Below are positions 1 to 12,100 of a stretch of 64,000 nucleotides of DNA, in pieces. Position 1 is the first letter of the stretch. Each line of letters begins with the position of its first letter. The stretch spans positions 141,047,133 through 141,111,132 of the forward strand of contig NC_079148.1 of assembly GCF_945859685.1 (NCBI RefSeq), read 5' to 3'. Under the pieces are notes generated by a model. That model was given only the letters and a program-made list of their open reading frames with translations. It searched no databases and was not told where the DNA came from. A program made the translations under genes and the position numbers. This DNA is from Eupeodes corollae. Lineage: Eukaryota > Arthropoda > Insecta > Diptera > Syrphidae.

Positions 1-43
1 TTTTTGATTCTTATGCTCATTTGATGATTTTCTTCCATTTTAG

Positions 44-702
44 GTGAAAAACCTTTTAAATGTACTGTTTGCACCAAGGCCTTCGCTGACAAGTCCAATT
101 TGAGAGCTCACATTCAGACCCATTCGAATACCAAACCACATTCTTGTGCCCGTTGTGGCAAATCCTTCGCACTTAAATCCTATCTCTACAAACACGAAGA
201 GTCCTCCTGCATGAAGAACCATCCCCAAAAGCCAGAAAAAGATAAACCAAGCAAGTCAACTAAATTTGACTCAACCAAATCAACGTTGGCCTCTAAGATT
301 CTTCAAAAAGAAGCTGCTGCAGCTGCTGCTGCCTCTTCTTCGCCGGGAAATAATTGCATCACTTTTCCACCACTAGAAATAAGAATTGAAGAGGAAAAAT
401 CCGAAAAATCTTATACAACTTTGACAAATTCCATGACACAAGAAGATTACGATCGTTTTAAGAGAATCAGTGTTATACGTCCTCCGCCAACAACCCTAAA
501 TAATAATGTCGGTATAGGTAGTGCGAATTATGATGGCGTTACATCAGCATCCGGCGGGGTAACAGTGACAACACCAACAACAGTGATGCAAATGAATTTC
601 TATCAAGAAACTCCTGTGGATTTCTCACCAAAGAATAATTTTACACATTCAACAAAGACAAGTCCTTTCGAATTGACAGGAACTTATGCAATTGTGGCAT
701 AG
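44..702 (+). CDS. Scratch-family C2H2 zinc finger repressor, last coding exon (5' part outside window)
   Basis: The exon follows a polypyrimidine-AG acceptor (tttccattttag) and opens in the middle of a linker GEKPF, entering in phase so that the first two bases complete a Gly codon. Two C2H2 fingers are visible: CTVC...H with AFADKSNLRAHIQTH, then CARCGKSFALKSYLYKHEESSC. The AFADxSNLRAH finger is typical of the Snail superfamily, and FALKSYLxKHxESxC is typical of its Scratch branch, whose members are nuclear E-box-binding repressors of neural genes. After the fingers come a Lys/Ser-rich stretch, an Ala run, and a Ser/Thr-rich tail with PVDFS, which resembles the CtBP-recruiting PxDLS motif. 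The frame ends at TAG 700-702. Earlier fingers and any N-terminal SNAG-like region lie upstream of the window. Diptera have several Scratch-type paralogues and I cannot tell which this is, so no symbol is given. Confidence 0.88.
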
Positions 703-2505
703 AAGATATTATTAATAGCAATAAGTTAAAACATAAGTAATTTCTTCTTTTGTTATTTAGTTTTTTTTTGATATTTTTAAGAAGAATTTCTTTTAATCTA
801 TGATACCTTAAACCCTTTGAAATTATTTGTAGGGCTTTTGAGACTATTAACCTTTTCTTACCCCAGATTACCCAACGCCACATTGACAACGACAGTAAAT
901 AGTACAACTCGTGTCGGTAATTTTGTTTTATTCCCCTAAAGCTAGTTATCGACATTTACTTGCAATATCTGCAATGACAGTGAATAATCCAAATAGCGTA
1001 GGCAATACAGTTTTATCTTCTTAAAACAACTTCACCTAATTATCGACATTTACTTACAATATTTACAATTTAAACTCCCCAGTTTCTCGGTTTTGAGATA
1101 GGTTGTTTTATACATGTGGCTTTTTTAATCTGATATTTCCTCACCTATGTTCGGAATTATGGATGTAGGATTTACAAGGATCTTAACTTGATCAACTATG
1201 GTAAAGAAAATTGTATAATTTCAGAAATTTGTTGCCTAACTGTTATTGTTTAAGAAAAGTACAGTCTCTTTTAAAACTTAGCATTTTTATCAAAGAGTAT
1301 TAATCTTTCTCAATAAGACGTTTTTCTATAGAAGGGTTTTTAAAATTTTAATTGTGAAAAAAATTTAGAACAAAAAATTGTCGGGTTTATTTGCTTTGAC
1401 GAATGAAAAGAAATGAAGTGGAAGATTGATTAATTACTTTTGTTTAATCTCAAAATAAAACATAACCGAAATTCCTTAACAAAAAACTCATTCAAAACAA
1501 AAATTTGATTATAAAATTAAATAAAAACTTAAAATATTGTGAAAAGAGAAGAAAAATAAAATTAACTATCTTTTAAAAATATATATAAAAAAAATATTGT
1601 GATACAAATTTAGTAACTAGTGATTAGTGATTAGTTTCCAAACTAAATAAAAATGCACTGCTTAGAATTTTTAAGATTATTTTTATGTTTTAAAACAAAT
1701 TTAAGAAAATAAAAATAGTAGACACCACAAATTTATCAGCAAACATTCATGAATAAAATAATTTTAATTACCATTTATAAATAGACTTTTTTCAAAAAAA
1801 AAATCGATTCAGTATTGTAAAAAAAAACAAATGTTATTTACTTTAAAGTTAAACTTTCTACCATATTATTAAAGTTATATATAAAGTTATTCTTAAAATT
1901 AGTTTTAGAAAAAAGCAATAAATATAATCTATCTATGTATAAATGAAATATTAAACAAATCATTTTGTGAGAGGAGTAATTAATTTTGAATTGAAATACT
2001 TTTTATTAATTCTCCTCGAATGCAATATGGACGAGATTGTCTAGTCTTAGTATTTTTGGAAAAGAAAATCTAATTATTTATCAATGCCAGAAAGAAGAAA
2101 ATATCATTTTGTAATTAATTGTTTTTTTTTTTTTAATTTGTTTATTGCCATAATTAATAATAATAAATTGTAAATATGAACAGATATGAGCAATGAATAA
2201 ATGGAAGAGGATGAGGAAAGAAAAAACAACATCTGGCATATTGAATAATGTGGCCGAAAATGGTGCAATATATTATATTTTTATATATTTCTAAGGATAT
2301 GTTTTTTAAATTAGTTTTGCATGATGTCTGTCTCTGTATAGTATAATTAAGTTAAATATGAATAATTTTTTGTGTGAAAGGCTTTTAGTTCATAGATAGT
2401 ATTAATTCAAGGCATTTTTTTGTACATATATTTTATGCTTTTCTCTCAAATTTATTTTTGTTCGAAACACAGCTAATGAAACCAAAGATTAAAATAATAA
2501 AATAA
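703..2505 (+). other. probable 3' UTR of the Scratch-family gene
   Basis: No coding signal follows the TAG stop. The sequence is AT-rich, with a Pumilio-type element TGTAAATA at 2169-2176, a K-box-like TGTGATA at 1598-1604 and clustered AATAAA-type signals near 2490-2505. The end is inferred, because no transcript evidence is visible and earlier poly(A) signals also exist. The stretch from 2506 to about 4240 holds no gene I can recognise, only AT-rich spacer. Confidence 0.45.
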
Positions 2506-3646
2506 AAACACGAGCAAAGTGGTATGAATTTTATTTATTTATTTTTTGTCATTTTTTAAAAAAGAATTGTATGAATTTTATTTTTAGATACTTCTGTCAT
2601 AGAGTGATAAGAAGTAGTGAATAATAAGAAAAAAAAAATAGTAAGTATTTCCTGAGAATAAGAAATGGTGCTAAAAACTTTAAAGATAGGTATTTTAAAT
2701 TTCTATCAGAATTTCGTACCCAAACAAACATAAAAGAAGACAATATGTGAAAAGAAATGCTAATCTAAGTCTTTTTGACCCTTGCATGTGATACGCCTGG
2801 GATTTTGAATGAATTTTAGTTCTATGGACAATTTTTATTTATTCTCCGTTTTTTCTTCGTTTAGCTTTTTTTGTATCTTAAATTGAGCAATATGAATTTT
2901 TAAAATGTTTGAAATTTGGACCTAAATCGATTTAAATGATATTTTATTAAAAAATGATTTTTTTTATCGAGGCCATCAGGGAATTACATGATTGTGAAGA
3001 ATTGATACCAACTGCATAGACTTAAGAATGAGGCAATATCAAACAGTTTTCTTTCATTCTATTAATGTATCTATATAAGTTTTAGAGGGAAAAATGATTC
3101 TATCCAATTTTAGATTCCTACAAATGATAGGGTAAAGTGTTAATTTAATGGGCAATGGCATCTGATGGCGTGTTTATGTATCCATTCATATCAAGCTGGC
3201 TTTATAAATATTTGAAGTGCAATGTAAGAACTTGTCTTGTCTTTTGGCATTAATGTAAAAATTAGATACTTAGACAAATGTCTGGGCTATATACGCTGTA
3301 CTTTACAGTAATTCCATGAGAGAAAGAAAATCTTCCATCTATGATGTTAATTGAAGTGTTTCATACTTTTTATCAAATGGCATCATAGCGTCTTTGAAGT
3401 TGTATGTGGTCTATCTTAGGGCTTAATTAATGTTCTATTTATACACTTTTTACTGAATCGGATGCAATAAAGACATATTTTGCGATAAAATAAGAGAGAA
3501 ACAAACTACAGTGCAGTTTTAAAAATACCAAATGTTTACTGTATAAAAATAACTCTAAAACTAATATACAATATCTACAATATTTGTTTTTTAGGTTTCA
3601 TATGTATGTATGTCCATACTACATATATGTAGGTTTTCCAATAAAA

Positions 3647-3675
3647 TACAGCTGCCAGTTTTTCGGGCAGCTGTA
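3647..3675. repeat. perfect 10-bp hairpin
   Basis: TACAGCTGCC and GGCAGCTGTA form a perfect inverted repeat separated by nine bases. It stands out in an AT-rich spacer and could be the end of an old DNA transposon. No partner end was found. Confidence 0.5.
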
Positions 3676-4239
3676 ACTTTTAAAGTAACTAAATAAAGTG
3701 CAACTGTACATACCTCAACGACTCTTAAATTGAAAAGTTCTTGACACAAGTAGCCTCCGAAATACTCTAATGACTTCCAAAATTTAATAAAATTTAAAAT
3801 TTATTTTAAACACTTTATAAACTCAAACAGAATGCTTAAATTTTAAATATTTTTATTGAAAGTCAAAAGAATCTAAAAAAAAAGAAGAGAATAAAATAAA
3901 GTTAAACAAAATGTTGATAGGATGCCGATTACTAACATAATTTGTCTCTGGGCGTAAATGAAAACTTGAGCTTCTCAATACTGAAGTAAAAAGCACCTAA
4001 TTACAAAAAACCAACCGAATTTCTTTTTACACTTAAAAAAAACAACCGAATTTCTTTTCACACTTCAGGCTTTTTTAGAAAGAAGTAAGCTTATAGCAAG
4101 CGTCAAACTACGATCAGTGGCTCATAATATATGCGTGTGTAAGTTGTTAGTAAAAAATAATACAATTATAACCTAACACACGCACAAAATACAAAACATA
4201 ATTAACATTTAACTATTACAGAACAAAAAATAAAATGAG

Positions 4240-6975
4240 AACAAAACAATGATTTTAATCCCACCTTATTTAAATTTAAATCTATCAATTAACAGTTTAA
4301 GTTATTAAAAATGCTCATTCGACTTAAAGCTTCATTCTTCCCATAGTTAGTTCTATGGAAGTCAATATGTATAAAATCAAATGTACGCAGGTGATGAGTT
4401 CCGCCTCTGTAATTCGAAGATACACAAGATAGCAAATAAGGTGCATCAATTTCATCATTAATGAGTTGATAAAAAGATACTAAGTCATTATTAACACGCC
4501 TTTGATGAAGAGATTGCATTTGAAGAAGCAGAATACGATGTTCATAGAGAGGCAGATCATAAGGATCATCCCAAGGAAGACCCTTTAGGGCAAAGCGAAT
4601 GAAATTATGTTGAATTAATTCAATACGTTTTCTATGAATTTCGTAATAGGGAGTACATACCTGCGAAGCATATTCAAAATGAGGACGAACATGGCAATTA
4701 TATTATTAAAGAGTATAGTAGGGGTAATTGAACTCCTTTGCCCAGCGTTTTATAAAACCAAGCATAGAATTTGCTTTATTAACAATAAATGTATTGTCAT
4801 GGATAAATTCTAAGTTGGAACAGAAATGCAAATCTAAATCTTTGAATGTGGAGACGCGACACAGTTTGTGTTGTGATATACAATAGTCAAATACGCGATT
4901 GATTAGTTTTTAGTAAAAGTTATCGTCTGGCATTTAAAAGGGTTGAGTCAAAGGCTATTTTCCCACACCAAAATGTGAAACTATCAATGTCAGCTTGTAA
5001 AACAATACAATCATGGGTGGACTTTATTATTTTAAAAATCTTCATGTCGTCAGCAAAAATGAGAAGTTCACTTAAGCGTAGACATGAAGATACATCGTTA
5101 ATAGACAGGATGAACAGAAAAGGCCCAAGATGGTTTCCCTGGGGAAAGCCATGACAGATTGAGCAACAAAAGGTTCAGAATAACAATTTCTAAATTTTAC
5201 CTCATAGGATCTTTTTTGAAGATATGATTTAATCCAAGCTAAGAAAAATGGTGGAAAACGAAGAGCTTTAAGTTTCAATAAAATATTTCCGTATCTAAGT
5301 TGGTCAAAAGCTTTAAAAAAGTCAGTTTATACACAGTCCACTTCATAACCTTGTTCTAAAGCGTTTGAACATAATGTTTGAGAATGTGAGGAGATTTGTA
5401 ACGGTTGATCTTTTTTTCACAAAACCATGTTGAAGTTCGCAAATGAGATTCTTACTAAAAAATGCTACACTTTCACAAACAACTTGTTCAAACAGTTTAG
5501 GAGTGCAAGAAAGCTTTGCAATGGGCCTGCAGTTTGTTACATCCACCTTGTTACCTTTCTTGAAAATTGGTGTTGGAAATGAATTCTTCCATAAACTAGG
5601 AAATTTGACTCTTTTTAGAAAAAGTTAGAATAAGGACGTAAGGGGTTCAAGTAAAGCATTACTACACTTTTTTAATACTATCGGGAGAATACCATCGGGA
5701 CCGGCTGAACACGCATCATTCAACGCAGATAAAATATCAAGGACTGTACACTGTAGTACATGTATGTGACTATAGCTAGTTTGCGAAAAGGCGTATTATA
5801 TTATATATTATACGCCTATTCCATCAACTTCTTGAGGGCTATTAATAAATGACTAACGGAAATTTGTTGCGAAAGCGTTACATATATCAACAGTTTTATC
5901 TAATGAAAGGTTTTTGTAAGTGAAGCTAACTGGAAAGGCATCTGATTTTTTCTTTGAGTTTACAAAATTCTAAATTTTTTTAGGATTCTCTTTGATAAGG
6001 GTATAAAAAAAATTGAAAATTCAACATAAAAAGAGAAGTTGATTGGAGACAGAGTTTTGAGATACGTTTTAAATTCCTTATTTCTTTTGTTACGCAGTAA
6101 ACGCAATTCTTTCGTTTGTATTTCCAAAGTTTCTATTTCTTGATTTGTTTAAAGGTACATTTTTTCTAAACAATTATTAAGGATCTTATACAAATTTGAA
6201 ACTGCTTCGTCAATATTAGAAAATGCTAAAGTATCAGCAATTCCAGAAATGGTTAATTCTTCAAACAACAACTGGAAATTAGCTCTTCTGAAGTCAAAAT
6301 TATATAAGCAATCAAACTAATTACTGTGTTCAGTAGGTGATTACTTAAGTCAAGGAAAATGTCCAATATGTTATAATATTAGTATTTCCTGATCTAGATT
6401 CTAGAACAAGAGTAGTAATAGCGTCAGAAGAAAATACGAAATCGAGAATTCGATTTTTTGAGTTTTTAACACAGCTTCTAAGTCAGTAACTAGGACTTTA
6501 TCGAGAAGAAATAGTTCCAATTGTGAAGAAGAGAGAGAAGCTTCAAGGCAGGATAAGTCTGCCGATGGAATCCAGTCAATGTGTGGTAAATTAGAAGTAA
6601 AATATTGGTGTCAGCGCAGGACAAACTGATAACAAAGTCTAATGGTAAGGAGAGTTTGTTATAAACAGACTCCAAACTTTTTGGAGGAATGTAGACTTTC
6701 AAAATAAAAAAAAGTTTAGTCTGTACCATTATCTTTACACATACCCTTTCAATTGATAATTCAAATGGAAAAGATACAGAAGAAGAGAAATATATATTTT
6801 CTACCCCTATCCACCTAAATCCTTTGCATTACCAACATGACTATAGCTTGAATTAAGCCACGTTTCTGCCAAAAATACGTTGCAAATAGAATCAAAGAAC
6901 GTGGGATTCGGTATTAATTTAATAAGACAACAAGTTTTCCAGCTCAAGTTAACTACTGAAACTATTTTTAAACAA
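4240..6975 (-). mobile_element. decayed non-LTR retrotransposon (LINE, CR1/Jockey-type pol)
   Basis: Read on the minus strand, conceptual fragments in shifting frames follow pol order. First is an endonuclease start (FLAETWL, about 6835-6900), then further endonuclease pieces near 6500-6730 (around LPHIDWIP), then SAGPDGILP (about 5690). Reverse transcriptase blocks follow: NCRPIAKLSCTPKLFEQVV and LQHGFVKKRSTVTNLLTF (5343-5546), FLAWIKSYLQKRSYEVKF (5072-5278) and the FADD active-site box (about 5045). The usual C-terminal part comes last (RPHFEYASQVCTPYY, then a HRTNYG motif ending near 4289). Frameshifts and stops show that it is dead. The order and spacing indicate one element, probably truncated at the 5' side and lacking an intact ORF1. 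Ends are approximate. Confidence 0.85.
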
Positions 6976-8416
6976 TTTTGCGTATAATGAAACGCATAGG
7001 TTTTTCTTTTCTTCGAAAATCCGAGTTAATTTCGTTTCTATTAAATCAATCAATTCTAAAAGTGTGTCACTTTGTCTCGAATTTCAATTTATTATGAAGT
7101 GGAAGAAAATATAAGAAACATTTCTTTCCCAGAAACCTATTAAAAGAAATTTATATCGGATTAGTCGGCTAGACAAAAAGGCTACTAGCATTTCTTCAGT
7201 TCTTCTCTTCTGACAAATTTATACTTTTAATTGTACGTACAATCGCTTCGATGATCAATAAACATCAACCGTCATCTTTTCATTGAAACTTTAAGTTTTA
7301 TTTCATACCAAACAATAAAATGTCAATTTAATTGATGACCTGCATTTCATAAATATTTGTATACTTATAAATTAAAGACATCAAGATGCGACAAACTGTA
7401 AAGTAAATGAAAGTGGGTAAAAGTCCGAATGGTTCTATATTGTCTCACGAGTCACGAATTAATTATTACGTCGCTTGTCGCTCGGTACAGCTAGTGATAG
7501 AGCTATCCTATGTTGACATCAAAATAACTTAAGTGCGTCTTGAGTTGCAAACAAAATGCTTCAAAAATATAACATACTCGTACATTGCAATCGGCTTTTC
7601 CATCAATTGAATTTAAAACAAGGGAAACCGAAACCGAAGCCGAAACTGAAACCGAAAGTGCTTGAGACTCAAGCGAAGGCGATGCATCACACGCAAATTG
7701 TGTAAGTTTTGATCGTATAAAAAGACTCAAAACCCAAAAGGGGTGGACGACGAATTATAATTAATTACTCTCCATGCCACCCTAGTTGAGGATCATACAA
7801 CTTTACTGCGTATAGCGCCAGAGTCTTGAGCGATTGTTGCTCTTTTCAATATAAAAATTTACACGCGCGCAAAGAAATTAAAGTACGGCCGCAGTAAATT
7901 GACTTACACAACAGGGTGGACATAGTTTAAGCCCTGATTTTTTAATGTTTTTTTTTTAATCTTTTAATGTAGGGAATGGAAAATTTACTTACCGTCTAAG
8001 TTTATTATTTAAAACCAAACGTCAAAAAATCTTAAGTAACTTGACAGAAAAGATCGTATTAACTGTGAAATTTATTGTAATTTTGACAACCCTGTGTGTC
8101 AAAATAAGAAACAACAGATCTGTCAAATGTTCATCCACGCGGTACTTATGCAAACAATTAAAAGACTAAAATTTATTTGGAATTGATTACCAGCATTACC
8201 AATTCTAAAATAAATATATCAATATAAAAAGAATTTATGAAATTATAATAAAATAACAAAAAAAAACACCCTTTAAATTATGTCCATCGTAACACTATTA
8301 AGTCATACAGTACGAGCATTATAGAAGCCGCAAACATATTCATCAGTTGGCGTGTTCTAGCTATATACTTGCCCCAACATTTACTTGAAATGGGTCAAAA
8401 GTCTTATGCTTCGTTT
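6976..8416. other. intergenic region upstream of the matrix-protein gene
   Basis: No gene is recognised. At 7619-7660 there is an imperfect hexanucleotide tract of GAAACC-like units, followed by the 13-bp palindrome CTTGAGACTCAAG. A minus-strand open frame over the tract is Ser/Val-rich only because of the repeat and is not a credible gene. Some regulatory function is plausible because the region lies 0.8 kb upstream of the promoter, but this is inference. Confidence 0.4.
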
Positions 8417-8450
8417 TATAAATAAGGGGCTTTCGTTTTCTTGTCATTCT
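8417..8450 (+). promoter_or_regulatory. TATA box and Inr, likely core promoter of the matrix-protein gene
   Basis: TATAAATA lies at 8417-8424 and an arthropod Inr, TCATTC, at 8444-8449. The Inr A at 8446 is 29 bases after the first T of the TATA box, the normal spacing. This predicts a 5' UTR of about 700 nt (8446-9149) if unspliced. A short open frame at about 8455-8685 falls inside that leader and has no family features. Confidence 0.55.
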
Positions 8451-9149
8451 TGTATTGACTGACAACAACGACGACACTCGCGGGTCGCTCAGGGCTCAGC
8501 TCTTAAAAATCACTCTAGAACGGATTATTCGCAAGCTAACAGTTGACGCGATCGGAACGGAAGCAGGAGCGTTTGATTTGTATTCCTTGATCATTAATAT
8601 TGATGGAACTTATATTATCAGACAGACTCTTCGGTTCATCTTAACTTTAGTTACGCTCTTTCTCTTTGGGATTAATTGGATTTGAAACTCCTTATCGCAT
8701 CACTATCCTGACCAAAGACAACGACATTTTAATAAATGTGTAAAATATTGTGTGTGGTTATTTAAATACAAATTTATATAATTAAAAAAAAAATCGAGGT
8801 TTGAATGTGATGTGCAGCAATCAATAAAAAATATTGATAATGAAAACATAAAGAAGTGAAAGAATATAATATACAGAATTTTGTATATACAATCTTTTTT
8901 TTTCAAAGTGAGAATCACGCAAGAAAAATCGAAAGAGTGCGATAAAGTTCATCTCATCGAGAATAGTTTTGAAATTGGACCGCGATAAGACGAAGTGTTT
9001 TTAAAACGAAGTTTCGATTACTGAAAAAGAAAAGAAAAAATATAAATTCAATTTATAGAGGATTGGCTCATCAACTTTATCTTCATCATTAAGGAAGATA
9101 TTTCCGTTTTCCTTTAATTAGAACTGGGATAAAATATAACAACTCAACA

Positions 9150-12100
9150 ATGTTACCCTTTCATTGGGTGGCATTCGTAGGAATTGTGATCGCTATAGTT
9201 GCTGTGAATGGAGCTAAGATTCCGGTAAAAGAAAATTTTGTAATACATAATATTTTGTTTCTAATGAGAAGAAAAATGTATTGAGTCGTCTCACAAAATT
9301 TAGTTTTTTTGAATTTTTGAAGAAAGAATACTAATGGATTATTTATTTGCAAAATTTGAAGTAAAACTGAGAATTTTCAAAAAATAAGATTCATGGATTT
9401 TTAGTTAATTCTACTTTCCCACTTTATCAGTTAAATTCCTTAGGTTTTCTGCAAATTATTAACAAAATACATTTTGAATTTGGATATTCGTTATTTTTCT
9501 GAAATAGAATGTTCAATTAAAATGTTGACTCTATTCGAAAAGAGAATAAAGTTTGAGAAATGGTTTATCACGTTTTTACTGCTCTGTTTTTGCTAGATTT
9601 CTGGGATTCCAAGATGCAAGTTCTAAATAAGTGTCCTGTCCTTGCCTCTTGCGAAAAATCGATATTCGTTTGTATTACTACTAGGCATTCAAATTTCAGG
9701 TCCCCCCAAATCCTGCTTTAACCTACTCAGAGGAGTGGTTAAAGGTTATGAATTATTTTGATATACATCTATATTAAAAAGGAAATAGATTCACCAAAAA
9801 TGAGATCAATCAATTTAATTTCTGCTTCCGTGTTTCCATTGCAAACAACATAATTTTTAAAAATTGGAATTTGAAAAATACTGTTTTATATGTCAATACG
9901 CTTTCACACACAGGCCATAAAGTCACCTACAAAACACTAATCTAAATTTCTAAAGAAGTGGTAATTTCAATCTTATTGAATGAATCTAAAACTTTAAAAA
10001 AGGAATACCAAGAATGCAGTAATGCTTTTTTCAGTTGGATATTTTCTTCTTTGATCTTTGAAAATCAATCATCAATTAAAGCAGGAAAATCAAACCTATT
10101 ATGTAAGGTTCGTCCAATCTAAAGAAACACCTTGAAACTTTACACAAATATGTTAAAATATTTAAGAAAGTATTAATACACTTTTTGTATTAGATTTTCG
10201 TAAAAAATGTGTTGATTTTTAACTTCCCATAGGAAGTTATTGTAATGGGTCCGATTTGTCAAATTGAAAATTTTGACATTTCTCGACGTTTCAAGGTCCC
10301 TAGAGTCGAAATAAAAGATTTTTAGAAAGATGTCTGTGCGTGCGTGTGTACGTACGTTCGTTACGTTTTTTCGTCGTCCATAGCTTAAGAACCAGAGGAG
10401 ATATCGACTTCAAACAAAAAGGCAGAGAGATGCAGAAAGGGCTCTTAAGCAACTGGGTGGGCGTTTTTTTTTTACCATAGCATTTAAAAAAAAAGGTGAA
10501 CATTTTGGTTAACCCTAAATATCTCATGAAACAATGACGCTAGAGACTTGAATTAAAGTTAATATAATATACTGGAACGTGACACCAAACAAATATATTT
10601 TTTGAAAATAATGCAAAAAAAAATTGTCACCTCCAAAATTTTACGAATACAAAATGATTTTATCTCAAGAACAATTTTGCGCAACGAAAAATAAAGTTTT
10701 TAACATCTGGTTTTGAATTGATAGTTTTTTTTTACAAAAAATAAAAACCTGAACAAAAAAATTAATAAAAGTTGGTAAAAATTGATTTTCGACTTCAATA
10801 TCTTTTCAAAACTTTGAGATTATGGCTTTAAACTACTTTTATCTATTAAGAAATATTGTTTTCAATATTCCGTAAAATTTTGAGAAAAATCGAATTGACA
10901 GTTTTCTTACAAAAAAATAAAAACTTAACTGAAAATCAATTTAACAAAATTAGATTTTTAAACTAAACTATTTCTTTACTTATATGAAAATATTGTTGGT
11001 AAATTTAAAATTTTTGAGAATAATTCAACTGACAACTTTTTTAACCCAACATGAAAACCTTCAAACTTTTAAGCAATACAAATCGACAGATGGGATAAGA
11101 AGTTATCAGTGTGGGTCGTATCCCAGCCTCTTTTTTTAACCAAAACTGAAATGTTTGATATTGTTGATCATGAAACGTTGTTCAGAAAATATGAGAGCAT
11201 GTGTATACAAATAAATTATTGAAATCAGTTCATGAGTTCCTGAGAAAATTTAAAAACAAAATAACGGTTCTTCTGGAGCACTAAATTTTTTTATTGGAAG
11301 AAGTTAAGAGAGAATTTTTTAGAGAAAATTTAATAAAAATCTATCGGTTCGTTTTTGAGAAAATTTGAATTTTCGATATTTGACCAAACATTTTGTGAAT
11401 TTGTACTCTAATTTTGTATAAAAAAAACGCCTAACGCGAATCTGCTTAAAACATAAATTTCCGAGTTTGAACTTAACTCTCGTATGGGCTGTAAAGCCAA
11501 GGACAGGCAGTCATTGAACGGTTACTCACTTTTTTTGACTTCTCTATCATCTTAATGCCATTTTAATGGATGCAAAACTTGCCAGATAGTTTCTATGTGT
11601 CGAAAGTAAAAATACGATGTGGAAGAAAAAAATTGTTTCAAATGGGAAACAATAAACTTTCCCAAAATGTTTCTCAAAGCGTTAACCATGCATAACAATA
11701 CAAAAACATTTTTCAAATGCGTGTGAAATGTTTTTCAAACAATTAAGAAACACTTTTTTAACAATATTTCCTGAAATGTTGGTTTTTGTTTTCAGTCGAT
11801 TTAAAACTCAACCGAACTTAGCATGACATTGATTTTTTTCCAAAGTAATTTCGTTCTGGTTCAACTCACTAGTACCTTCCTTTATAATTTTTAAAGCCTT
11901 AAAGACAATTTATTTCTACTAGGTTAAATTTAGTATAACTATTTCCACAGGCTCTAATTAGATTTTTTTCCGAAATCGACGATTTTTTTTCTAATAAAAT
12001 TAGCTCACAAAAATAAATTTTACCCAAAGTGTATCAGTGCATTTTCACAGTTGCTTAAACCCGTTTTATGGAACGTCTTCAAAACTAGTTTAATGGCAAA

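Noticed and set aside
8455..8685. 76-residue open frame after the TATA/Inr
   Set aside because: It lacks an ATG at its start, shows no domain and lies in the predicted 5' leader of the matrix-protein gene.
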